In this document: positions 8,670 through 17,402 of the stretch, one piece after another | How positions within the stretch are numbered: the stretch's first letter is position 1 | How the letters are laid out: each line of letters opens with the position of its first letter | Source of the DNA: Chara braunii | Taxonomy: Eukaryota; Streptophyta; Charophyceae; Charales; Characeae | Length of the DNA: 23,174 nt | NCBI GenBank assembly: GCA_003427395.1 | Contig: BFEA01000319.1 | Location: 1,570,214 to 1,593,387 of the forward strand | Direction: 5' to 3' | Program-made: the position numbers and the translations under genes | The notes under the pieces: generated by a model | What the model saw: only the letters and a program-made list of their open reading frames with translations | The model's database searches: none | Told to the model about the DNA's origin: nothing

Positions 8670-9062
8670 ACCATCCTAGTCGACCGGCACCGAGTCGCGC
8701 TTGGGAAAATCAGCCCCCAGAATGTGGGCTCGCGCACGGTTCTGATTAAGGCGTTCGACCGAGCGTAACCCTTATGCTACAGCGTATGAGAAACGCCCTT
8801 GGTTGGGCCACGTCTGTGATTGCACACGAGAAGCTTTCACATGTGGTTCGGTAGCTTGGCGGGGATATGGCTGTCAAGGAGTGGTGACAACCCCTTGGCA
8901 GAGGTAAGTTGTGCCTCACGTGGCCCCTATCCTGCCGTATGGGTAAGCGAGAGGTGCGGCTGGCGCACTCCGCCGGAGCAGTGAAAGCTCCACTGCGAAG
9001 AAGTCCTGCAAAATCCTGCGTGATGCGGTCGGAGGGTCCCCCTGCGAGACCAATGCGCTCGA
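8670..9062. other. Structured non-coding stretch
   Basis: No coding sequence is recognised. Several stems can be drawn: AATCAG/CTGATT (8708-8713 with 8742-8747), GGGCCAC/GTGGTTC near 8807-8847 with an inner TGTGA/TCACA, CTGTCAAGG/CCTTGGCAG (8871-8879 with 8893-8901) and GCAGTG/CACTGC near 8979-8996. CAGAGGTAAGTT at about 8899-8910 resembles a plus-strand splice donor. The 3' strands ACGGTTCTG and TGTGGTTCGG recall group II intron domain V, but the loops do not fit. Confidence 0.35.
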
Positions 9063-9064
9063 GA

Positions 9065-9158
9065 GTGGGTGGGCAGGCAGCACGTGACAATGGCTGGAGG
9101 GCTCACGAGAACTGGGTGGGCAGGCAGCAAGCGACATAGGTTGGAGGGCACGGGGGAG
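9065..9158. repeat. 47-bp imperfect tandem duplication
   Basis: GGGCAGGCAGCA occurs at 9071 and 9118, each followed by a similar sequence ending in GGAGGGC. The two copies differ at several positions. Confidence 0.8.
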
Positions 9159-10130
9159 GAGGGTGGACAGACAAACACTACTAGGCAGCAAAGCAATAAG
9201 AAACAAGCCAGAAAGTGGCAAGGCAAAAAACAACAATAAGGCAGACATAAAGAACAAGTACCGAAAAACAATTGAAAAAAATAAAACTGATGATAGATTG
9301 TTTCATTGGAGTTGCACCGACTCGTCAGGAGGCTGAACCCTCAACAATCTGCAGAATCTCCGATGTGATGGTTTGGGTCATGAACCCTTTGACCCATGTT
9401 GAAGGCAGACTGTCCCCAAGGGGAACATAGCAGTGGGCAGCAACTCAGAAAAGCACCAAGCAATGCTGCCGAGGCAACACAACCGCTTAGCGCCAAAAAC
9501 AACTACAAGGAATGACAGGGCAAGCGGACGAGCAGCAAAGCAACCATGCAGTAAAGCACAAGGCAACACCAGCAAGGCAGCCAAACCACACAGCACACAA
9601 GCAGAGGACATGGAAGGCAAGGCACGCAGATGGGTAGCAAGGCAGCAGTGCAGCGAAGCACAAAGCAACACCAACAGGTCCAACACCAAGCCACACCACA
9701 CAGTGAACACTGCAGCTTGCCAAGAATGACACGCGAAGCAAGCGGGACGGACGGCAAGGCAACGGCAGAGTGCAGACGAGGCAGTTGACACATCCAACAC
9801 GGAGCAAAGCGGCACATCACCTACTCACATCACGGGTGAACCCCACAGACTTTTGGTTCCGACCAACTGCTGAGCCAGGGAGTCACTCTGATGGACGTCC
9901 ATCATCACCCGTAGACCATATCCATCGCACAGACATCAAGAGCAGAGCGGCTCCCCTAAGAGTCCTGCAGGCACTCCAAACAACGGACCACCTACTATTT
10001 GGCACTTCTTAAAGGTGCTCACTCGAACAAGTACTACGAAAAAATAAGAGGAACACTGACATGCAATGAAAACAGCAAGAAAGGTAAACAAACAAAATGA
10101 AAGAAAGACAATTTAAGACATAAATAACTG
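9159..10130. other. Low-complexity CA/AG-rich stretch, no gene
   Basis: Dominated by short degenerate words such as GGCAGCAAAGCAA, CAAGGCAACACC and AAAGCACAAGGCAA, most densely at 9180-9790. The long Cys- and Leu-rich frames on the minus strand (9378-9815, 9487-9807, 9503-9820) are products of this composition. They are open in all three frames over the same bases, so none is called. Confidence 0.5.
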
Positions 10131-10133
10131 ATT

Positions 10134-10149
10134 TTTTATTTATTTATTT

Positions 10150-10180
<31 letters not shown>

Positions 10181-10207
10181 CTGTGCATGGCCAGGCGCAC
10201 ACACACA

Positions 10208-10280
<73 letters not shown>
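10134..10280. repeat. Compound microsatellite (TTTA)n-(GT)n-(CA)n-(GA)n
   Basis: TTTA repeats at 10134-10153, GT repeats at 10154-10180, a 17-nt spacer around CTGTGCATGGCCAGG, CA repeats to 10211, then AG repeats at 10212-10280. The GT and CA tracts are complementary and can fold into a long hairpin. Open frames crossing this block encode only Cys-Val or Glu-Arg repeats and are not genes. Confidence 0.95.
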
Positions 10281-10283
<3 letters not shown>

Positions 10284-11811
10284 GTTGAGTATGAGAGTGA
10301 TTTTGAGCAACAGGTTCATGGGTATAACAATAAGTTTGCCAGCACCAGAAAGGAGGACGTGGGACCATGAACAACGCAGGGGAAAAGTAGGTTGCAAAGG
10401 AAAGTCGAACAGGTCCTGTGTCGAGATGCAACATGGGTTTTTCATGGGCACACGGGCGATTCCCTTTTTGCTGTTCTTGGCATTCTCAGAAAACAATACA
10501 CTTCGTCAATCATCAAAAAACAATTGTTTTGAATGTTTTCCGAATTTTCTGTTACCCTTTCAGACCAGGGTTGTGCCGGCAACTGGCCGGCTGCGGGCCG
10601 GATCCAACCAGGCCGGTTGGACCCCCGGTGGTCCAAACGGATTCCAGTTGGGCCCAAAAGTGGGTCAAATTTTTTTTATTTTTTATTTTTTTGAAAACAT
10701 GGTTCGACTGCGCTTGCCGAGATCTCCCCGAATCCACAAAGAAAACTTTGAACAGAGAAGTTTCGTTTGGGGGGTTGGGGGCGGGGGAGGGGGTTATTTC
10801 AGGGGTTGGGGGTCNAGATACCGAGCTTGGTGATATCGGATCCAAGACTCGACTTTTTGGGATTCAGACCTGACAACGAGGGGTTATTTGGGATCGGTGA
10901 CAAAGACTTGGTGTTAACGACACTCCCATCTTCCTCCCTCCTTTCGTCTGATCCTTACCTCTTCGTCTATGCATGTCTGGACCTGACGCTTTCTTCCTGT
11001 GTGCAGCGCCAGGCTCCTTCACACCTGGTGAGGGGTACGATGCATGTTTGGTCTGAGTTCAACCATCGGTTGGACTAGCTATCAACATTCTAGCAGTCTG
11101 TTTCGCTACTTGCTACTACATGTGGTAGGTCAGTCCTTGTCAGGTCAGTCTTTGTATCTAAGTCTTCCCTGCGCTATTCAGCACTTTTGTATGTATGAGA
11201 ATGCACATTGTCTGTCGAGATTCTACTCTCACCGCATTGTCCATTTCAGTCCTTTTCGTCACATTGCAGTTCCTCGGTTATTACAAACATCACTCTCGGG
11301 GGTTGGGGGGTTTATGGTGGAGGTGTTAATGGCGGGGTTTCTGCAAGCACGGGCTTCAGCAGACATTGACAACAATGTACCTGGCTTTCTGCAAACGTTG
11401 ACGTTCCGCCCAAAAACTTTGAAAAAGGGGGTGGGGGTGTTAGTGGCAGGGTAGGGATGGCACTTCCCACCCAAAAACTTTCCACGGCCTGCGTGGAGGC
11501 CTCCTGGCCCCCCAAAAAAATGGTAAGACCCCGCAGATTGGATGCCCTACAGCCTTTTGGTGCCTGTCGCTGATGTCTGGTCCAAGTTGCCCTCGATACT
11601 GGTAGGGTGATGGTCCTGAGTGCTGGTCACACTGAGGTAGGATAGTAGGGATAGGGGGTGCGCTGGGAGTATTAGCGTGGGCAAGGGTAGGGAAGGTGGC
11701 CTATCCTGGCATGACAACCACCAGCTGCCACTGCCAGCGATCACCGTGGGTGAAAATTAGGGTCTCCGTTAACCTTCTCTCAGTCCTTGGCCTCTACAAC
11801 ACCCTGGGCTT
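10281..11811. other. Non-coding stretch with G-rich runs
   Basis: No protein family is recognised in frames such as 10418-10873 or 11044-11454. A 7-bp hairpin, TCCAACC/GGTTGGA, lies at 10603-10621 within GC-rich sequence. CCCAAAAACTTT occurs at about 11409 and 11469, and related GGTGTTARTGGC words at about 11322 and 11428, hinting at an old duplication. Base 10815 is N. Confidence 0.45.
10769..10793 (+). other. G-quadruplex-forming run
   Basis: Four G-tracts of at least five G, separated by TT, C and A, meet the usual G-quadruplex pattern with very short loops. Three more G-runs follow, at about 10802, 10808 and 11287-11300. The undetermined base at 10815 lies just downstream, possibly a sequencing difficulty caused by this structure. 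Confidence 0.75.
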
Positions 11812-11846
11812 AAAAAAAAAAAAATAATAATAATAATAAAAAATGA
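11812..11846 (+). repeat. A-tract followed by (TAA)n
   Basis: A13 followed by five to six TAA units and A6. Such a tail is typical of the 3' end of a plus-strand retroposed sequence, but no element body is recognised upstream. Confidence 0.7.
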
Positions 11847-12249
11847 TGCGCTACGGCCAACCGGGGGCCACCCATGCTGCCGAGGACTTTGCAAACAGAA
11901 GACGGGAACAAGACTGGGGCTGATCAAGCAAGCTACCTCTGTTGTCTGCACTCCAACTGCTTGTGTGCTCTGATGATGGCGCTTTTGCACTTGTGTCCGT
12001 AATTCACCTGTGATATCGTCCATTCTGGCAGATGGTAATTCCCTCGCTGGTATAGTCAAGTCGTCAATACGCACCCCAAGGATGCTCCTTAACCATGTTG
12101 CTGCCGGATGAATGCCAGACCATCAGCCACAGTTGTCAAAGACCTCAGATCAGTACCTGTCCTGATTGTGATTACTATCAGGAATCTTGTTCACAAAAAG
12201 CAGAATCCAAATGTGAGCAACCATCAACATTAGAGCATCAAGCAAGGAC
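11847..12249. other. Non-coding stretch, nothing recognised
   Basis: Frames at 11769-12074 minus and 12095-12301 plus show no domain. A small stem, CCTGAT/ATCAGG, is present near 12158-12182. Confidence 0.4.
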
Positions 12250-12690
12250 ACTTGCTTGGAAGAGAAGCGCTCAACCACTAAGACACAAAGAAGAGCAATA
12301 AAGCTCAGAGAATGAAATCATAGGGGGCACAGTGGGATCAATGTAGTATAAGCTGGAGGGGGACTGTCTTCCCCTACAAACAAATGCCCTCACCTGTCGC
12401 AGTAAATAGAATTCCCTACAGACAGTCCTCTTCTGATCGAACGGCAGGACCAATCAACAGAAATAAACTCAGAGACAGAAAACTTGCTTGGAAGAGAGTG
12501 CCGAACCAATCAAAGCACGAACAACAGCAATAAAACTCAGAGAATGAGATTGGAGGGGCCACAGAGCGCACAGTATAGCACAGGCTGTAAAGGGACTGTC
12601 TTCCCCTAGTAACCAATGCCATTAACTGTAGCAGAAAATATTATTCCCTGAAGACAGTCCGCTTCTGATCGAATAGCAGGTGGATACGCT
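12250..12690. repeat. 232-bp tandem duplication with a conserved hairpin
   Basis: CTTGCTTGGA occurs at 12251 and 12483, GGACTGTCTTC at 12361 and 12593, and GATCGAA at 12435 and 12667; every offset is 232. The copies differ by many substitutions, so the duplication is old. Each keeps an inverted pair across about 47-50 bases: GGACTGTCT/AGACAGTCC in copy one (12361, 12420) and an 11-bp perfect GGACTGTCTTC/GAAGACAGTCC in copy two (12593, 12650). Confidence 0.85.
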
Positions 12691-13092
12691 CTTGATTTCA
12701 TTGCCACAGTCTGAAACTGCAGGCTGAGAGGAAAGTTGTAAGCTTCAACCTCAGGTTTCTTTTACTGAGGTAGCAACACAAGAAGACCAGGGGCTGGACA
12801 TTTGTATGGGCTTACCTAACAGTTAATTCAACCACACAAAATCAATGCTGTTAAGGTTCTCCTGGTTGTAATGAGTGGAACATCTGAGTGGGGTTACCTA
12901 TGAGTCTGTCTGACTTGCCGGTGGAATCAGAACCAGACTGCCAGCCCCCAGAAGAGTATGGAATTCAAGTTGAACTCCAAGGAAGACAACAAGAACTCAA
13001 ACGGTGAATCACTGGGTCATTGAGAGGTCAAGAGCTCTTCAAGAGGTTTCCTGTACAGAGTCTACAGACCCATAACTTTTCTTTCACAGAAC
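12691..13092. other. Non-coding stretch, nothing recognised
   Basis: No open frame of note. A 7-bp stem, ACCTCAG/CTGAGGT, is present near 12749-12775. No repeat family is seen until the foldback at 13093. Confidence 0.4.
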
Positions 13093-13257
13093 GGGTAGAC
13101 GCAGCAATGTGAGGCTCATGCGTGACACTACCCATGGGTTGGCATAGATGCGTGAGCCTCACATTGCTGCGTCAAACAGTTGGCCCAGGCGCAACTGTCA
13201 AGGCCTGGGCCAACTGTTTGACGCAGCAATGTGAGGCTCACTCGTCTACCCAACCAA
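13093..13257. repeat. Foldback with perfect 39-bp stem and a third arm copy
   Basis: 13152-13190 is the exact reverse complement of 13203-13241, with a 12-nt loop. The pairing continues imperfectly outward to about 13136 and 13257 (GGTTGG/CCAACC). A third copy of the arm's 21-nt GACGCAGC...GAGGCTCA segment lies at 13098-13118 in the same orientation as the right arm, so two alternative hairpins can form. The outer octamers GGGTAGAC (13093) and GTCTACCC (13244) are also inverted. It could be a small foldback transposon or a small-RNA-generating locus; nothing in the sequence decides between these. Confidence 0.85.
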
Positions 13258-13424
13258 CTGGCGTGCTGCGAGAGCCTGAATACCCACATATGGAAATGTC
13301 GAATTTTGCCTCTGACGAATATTCAGGCCCGCCTTCACTTAGGGCGGGCACTCGGCTTGCTGGGGGCCTTAGCCCAAGTCATGTGATGTCTGATAGGGCC
13401 CCTTGAGGGCTTGTTCCTCGCATA
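13258..13424. other. Flank of the LTR retrotransposon
   Basis: Unique sequence between the foldback and the left LTR. The five bases before the LTR would be one copy of the target-site duplication; the partner lies beyond the window. Confidence 0.4.
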
Positions 13425-14084
13425 TGGCTACAATCTCGCTCTTCAGCCCACTTCGTCTTCGGGCAACCTGCAGACCACCTTCGCACAAGACGCTGTAGCA
13501 GCGCTTCCGCATGGCTTACACAGCGAATGAATGAATGACTGGGCGCTGCCTCTTGATTTATACTTCTGTAACTCGTTGGTCTGCCCCCTTTCCCACCAGC
13601 CCATGGTGCACACAGTCCCTCATGATACTTGCGCGACTGGGCTGTGACTGACTGGACCAGTACCGCTGACTGCACGGGATTGCACTGCCGGCTCAATGCA
13701 ATCGCACTGCCGACGCAGTGCTGTTGGGCTCACCACTTGCCCACTTGCCCCCGGCTAAACGTGAGACAACTTGGAAAGGCCACTTCCGGACCTTCTGGAA
13801 GTCTGTGGACTTGGCCTTTCGAGGACTGTAGCAGCTACACCCTTGACCTTTCAGAACATCTACAGCTACGACCTCTACAGAGCTTTGACCCCTACTCGAC
13901 AGACCTACTGATCGAATCCCTACAGCTACGCAGACCTACGACAGACATCAAACAACTGCCAAAATAGAGGTCACGGGTTCAAACACTCGGGGGTCAACTC
14001 GATACTGTACATGGGCAAGGTAAGGTCTGGGGATCGAACTCTAGTGCCCGCATCTGTGACTGCAGAAAGGTGAAAACCGTTTCA
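13425..14084 (-). repeat. 3' LTR
   Basis: 13423-14077 matches 22511-23174 nearly base for base, about 15 substitutions and a 9-bp TTCCGGACC-type insertion in the right copy. Identity starts abruptly at TATGGCTACA. On the minus strand a plausible LTR runs from TGAAACGG (14084) to GTAGCCA (13425), with the usual TG and CA ends. The outer end at 14084 is inferred, because the right copy is cut at the position equal to 14077. Confidence 0.85.
13556..13562 (-). promoter_or_regulatory. TATA box of the 3' LTR
   Basis: TATAAAT on the minus strand, conserved at 22644-22650 in the other LTR. Its orientation agrees with the coding strand. Transcription would start roughly 25-35 bases further left, leaving about 100 bases of R plus U5. 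Confidence 0.6.
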
Positions 14085-14096
14085 CTCCCGCCGGCC
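14085..14096 (-). other. Candidate polypurine tract
   Basis: GGCCGGCGGGAG on the minus strand lies directly before the inferred LTR start TGAAACGG, where the plus-strand primer should be. It is only partly purine, so the call is weak. Confidence 0.25.
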
Positions 14097-14122
14097 TAAA
14101 TTCGAGGTCCTCCGAGAATACT

Positions 14123-15586
14123 TCAGTCTAAGGCAGGACCTTTACCTTTCTTGTCTCTTTCGTATGCTCTAACTATGTCAGGAGCTGTCTCTAAAAGTTC
14201 TGTTCGTGTGTACCAGCGGTCATCTTTGGGCTCTTGAACGACAAATCTGACTTTGTATTGTTTCTGTGGATGACCTCTGCCTCCTGTCCTGAAGACATCC
14301 TCACCTACTATACCATCAATATCGTATCTTCCATCCATATCTGGAGGAATCATAGATCTGCGTGATGGAAACTGTTGGCTTGTGATGCAAGGCAACAGCT
14401 TTGATGCATGGAATACTGGGTAGGTGTGGAGGTGTGCTGGAATCTCAATAGTGTAGGACGACCCATCCTCTCCGCCCTTGACTTCTAAGACTGGCCACGG
14501 TCCTCTGTATGCAGGCAATAACTTTTGTGACATGTTCTCCTCAGGAGCGAACTCTTTTGACTTGACCCAGACTAAGTCACCTTCTTGAAACTGTGAGGGG
14601 CGACGGTGCTTATTAGCTTGTTCTATCATTCTGTGCTGGGCTTTCCTGAGGTTATCAACAACGGTAGCTATCTCTTTCTCGTGCTGTATCGCAAACTCAC
14701 GTGTATCGGGCGGTAACCTCTGAATCTGATCCCAGTTAAGTCCTTCAAATGGTCTGCGCGGTCTAAAGGACTTGTGCAATTCGTTGGGGTTGGGGGTGCG
14801 ACATGTGGCTAGGTGCACACTGTTATTGTACGCACCGGCTACCTTTGGGAGCATCTCATCCCAGTTGATCTGATCAGGTCTAATGTACATTCTAAAAACT
14901 TGTTGCAGGAGCTTGTTCATCTGTTCAGTCTGACCGTTAGTCTCAGGATGACGGCCAGATGACATCAATAACTTTGAACCATAAACTCTCATCAGTTCCT
15001 GCCAGTTCTGACTGGTGAACCTGGCATCGCTATCACTAACTATCGACAGTGGTATACCATGCTCACTGACCCAATGGTCTGAACAACTAAATTTGTGTGT
15101 GCCTCTGCAGACAAAGGAACAAAAACTGCATACTTGCTAAACCTATCAACTATGACCATGACTTCACTTTTGCCATGCCTACTCTTTACCCCAACATCCA
15201 TAAAGTCAATAGACACAGAATCTCCGGGTCTGTCAGGAATAGGCAAGGGTCTGAGAAGACCAAGAGGGGCTCGCGTAGTAGTCTTATTTCTTTGACAAAC
15301 TTTGCAACTGTGTACATACTCTATGCAGTCGGCCTTCATTCCGGGCCAGATATACGTGCACATGAGATTGGTTAGTGTCTTTGGCCAACCGAAATGTCCC
15401 TCTTGTGTCGTGGCATTCCCCTAATATCAAACTACGGATCTCTTCACTGTCAGGAACGCACAGACGATCAACTACATTAGTCTTCTCAAATGTGATAACC
15501 CGTCCAAACATGGACTGAAACACACAACTGATTTCTGAGTTTTGCTCATAGACTGAATGCCCTACTGAGTTCCCGCCTGCTAAGTC
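14123..15586 (-). pseudogene. Chromovirus integrase with chromodomain, frameshifted
   Basis: Inserts the cDNA into chromosomes. The N-terminal part (15586-15040) has the zinc-binding HHCC pattern: CHDTRG, then GHFGWPKTL in a shifted frame (break near 15390), then CKVCQRNK. The DDE core has SIDFMD (first Asp), then after a second frameshift near 15060-15075 IVSDSDARF (second Asp), then GQTEQMN (Glu); the second Asp and Glu are separated by exactly 35 residues, the canonical spacing. The last 289 codons (14992-14123) are open: GDLVWVKSK at residues 138-146, a GPF/Y-type KLLPAYRGPWPV at 157-168, and a chromodomain-like end at about 223-278 (YDIDGIV, QYKVRF, DDRWYTRTEL). The catalytic residues are retained, but the frame breaks make it a pseudogene. 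Confidence 0.9.
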
Positions 15587-16690
15587 TGTGTGTGTGTGTG
15601 CTTGCCGGACTGCATGTCTGTCTGAGTGCTGGTTGGCTTGCGTGCATGTGACCGTGCCTGTCTGTGTGCTGGTCGGTATGAGTGTGTGTGTGTGGCCCGC
15701 CAGGGCACTTGTTCGTTTGTTGGGCCCTCAGGGCCGGTACTTACCTGTGGCCGTGGCTTTGAAGGGTTGCAGCGGGGAAAAAGCACTCAAGTAGCGGGTA
15801 GGCCGGTACCGCACCCGGCAGGGGGGTAAATATGCAGGTACCGGAGGCCAAGAAGAAGAAGACAAAAGTGGCATTTTTAGAGGCCGGTAGTGTAGGCTAG
15901 GTCTAGCGGGTACCAGTCTGCGTCTAGGGCCTGTAGGGGCAATATCAGAGTCTGCAATGATGTTTCCCTCCAAAAGAGGAGGAGGTACTATTTGCTTGGG
16001 AAGGCGAGCGGCCTGTGCCCAAGAGGCAAAGCAGGCCGCTATATCTTCAGGCCGGGCGGAAGACCCGGCCTCTTTTTCGGTGTGCAAGTTTGGCGACACA
16101 CTGGTGGAGCGCTGGCTGGAGCAGCGCTGCTGGGGAGGAAGGAGAAGGACATGAGGGAGGAAGAAGGAGGAAGGAGGAAGGAAGGGGGGAGGAATGTGGA
16201 GGAGCGCCAGGGGTACTTACCTGGCTATGGTGGCAGCCATCTTCATCACCTTGGTGGGCGCTGCAGCACGGAGTCCCCAACTGGGGAGAGCTACACCAGG
16301 AAGCTTCAAGGCAGGGTTGGGCATGGCGGCCTGAGCTAGAGCAGCCATAGCTGCTTTGGGTTGTCCTTTGGACGTCTGGGCAAGGCCTAGTAGTCCGCCA
16401 TAGCCTCGGCCTATGAGAGTGAAGAGAGAAGGGAGGCGGCCATGGCTATGGTGGACCTCAAGTGATACCTGCAGTAGAAGAGGAACTCGGACATTGATTC
16501 TTGACCAGTCATTCAACATTGTATTATTATTTCTTGTATGAATAAGAGAAGGGGGAGATAAGGAGGAGGAGATTGTTGGGCAAAGAAGAAGAGCCTTGTC
16601 ACTGTCTTTGCTGGTGTACATCTTCTTCTTCCTCTTTCTTACTTCTTCTTCTTCTTCTAATCCTCTCTCTCCTCTCAAGTTCATTCATTT
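15587..16690. mobile_element. Foreign insertion between RNase H and integrase
   Basis: About 1.1 kb unlike any chromovirus module separates the end of the RNase H frame from the integrase frame, which is open up to a (TG)n tract starting near 15587. It carries TG-rich simple sequence (15587-15700), GGCCGG-rich sequence, a purine-rich stretch (16130-16200) and CTTCTT repeats (16618-16665). On the minus strand two sites read CAGGTAAGTACC (near 15734-15747 and 16212-16223), near-perfect splice donors. The frames 15728-16099 and 16217-16684 on the minus strand end at or just past these sites, so a captured host exon pair is possible. No terminal repeats or target duplication were found. Confidence 0.55.
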
Positions 16691-17402
16691 CTTTCTGCAA
16701 TTGGATGGCATTGTACTTTCCGGTGGATGTGTATCTCGAAATTGGCCAGGGTCATAACACAAATAGCAATTCATCAGTGGTGCGGTAGTCTGATTCGGAC
16801 TCTGGGGACTCCTTAACTCTCTTGAGGAGGTCACTATAGATAGGTTTTCATCTCTCCTACTCAGAGCGTCTGCTACTACATTGTACTTCCCTTTAACTAG
16901 CTTAAGTTCGAAGTCATACTGATCTAACTCAGTGGCCCACCTAGTAAGCTTAGGTGTCATCTTGGCCTGCGTCTTTAACCACCTTAGTGTCTCGTGGTCT
17001 GAATAGACTTTGCAGTGCCTCCCAAGCAAGTAATGTTTCCAGTGCTCTAGTGCTTGCTTGAGAGCGTAGAGTTCCCTCTCGTAGGTAGATGTCGCTACCT
17101 TTTCTTAAGGCATCCTAGCAGACATGAACTCTACGGGCCTATATCCATCCCCATCGTCTTGCTGTAAAACAACACCTATGCCGGACTGACCGCGTCGGTG
17201 GTAACAACGAAAGGCAGGAACGGATCGACTACCTTAAGGAATGGATACTCTATCAACGCCCGCTTTAGCTTCTTCAGGGCTGATGTACAGTCCTTGTCCC
17301 ACTTCCAAATGCTTCTTTCTTTAGCAACCTGCAAAGGGGTGCAGCGATGGTGGTAAAGTTCCTAACAAACTTCCTATAATAGTTAGCTAGGCCTAAGTCG
17401 AC
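16691..17402 (-). pseudogene. RT connection and RNase H region, multiply frameshifted
   Basis: Continues pol after the RT frame stops at 17393. In a shifted frame it reads LANYYRKFVRNFTTIAAP, the segment after the RT thumb. It shifts again near 17305 (into WKWDKDCTSALKKLK) and near 17185 (into GIGVVLQQDDG), and has a TAA at 17105-17107. RNase H removes the RNA strand during reverse transcription. Its signatures are TTDA with the catalytic Asp, STYERELYALKQALEHW with the Glu, HYLLGRHCKVYSDHETL with the third acidic residue, and the ending GKYNVVADALSRR. After that about 45 codons without clear homology lead into the insertion. At least three frameshifts and one stop make this non-functional. 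Confidence 0.88.

Larger units (their letters stand above)
5883..8670 (-). mobile_element. 5'-truncated non-LTR retrotransposon (LINE)
   Basis: Minus-strand remnant made of the region downstream of the reverse transcriptase, including a zinc-binding domain (6973-8665), a further open stretch (6526-6960), a tail with an internal tandem duplication (6041-6440) and a terminal A-tract (5883-5911). Endonuclease and the catalytic reverse transcriptase domain are absent. This fits 5' truncation during target-primed reverse transcription. The right edge near 8670 is where the reading frame loses similarity to the family. Target-site duplications could not be identified. Confidence 0.65.

Noticed and set aside
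8689-8701. CGGCACCGAGTCG resembles the end of a tracrRNA or guide scaffold
   Set aside because: Only about 12 bases match, with no repeat:anti-repeat or Cas context; chance similarity.
9378-9820. Cys- and Leu-rich minus-strand frames that look like small secreted or membrane proteins
   Set aside because: All three frames of the same strand are open and Cys-rich, because the DNA is a degenerate GGCAGCAAAGCAA-type repeat.
10153-10833. 226-codon frame with Cys-Val and Glu-Arg repeats
   Set aside because: It reads straight through the GT and GA microsatellites and across the undetermined base. No domain is seen downstream.
13976-13986. tRNA gene suggested by a B-box-like word
   Set aside because: No A box, acceptor stem or anticodon arm can be drawn around it.
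16015-16350. Plus-strand frames rich in Gly, Glu and Arg inside the pol insertion
   Set aside because: Composition-driven by the GGAGGAAGG stretch; three overlapping frames are open and none has a domain.
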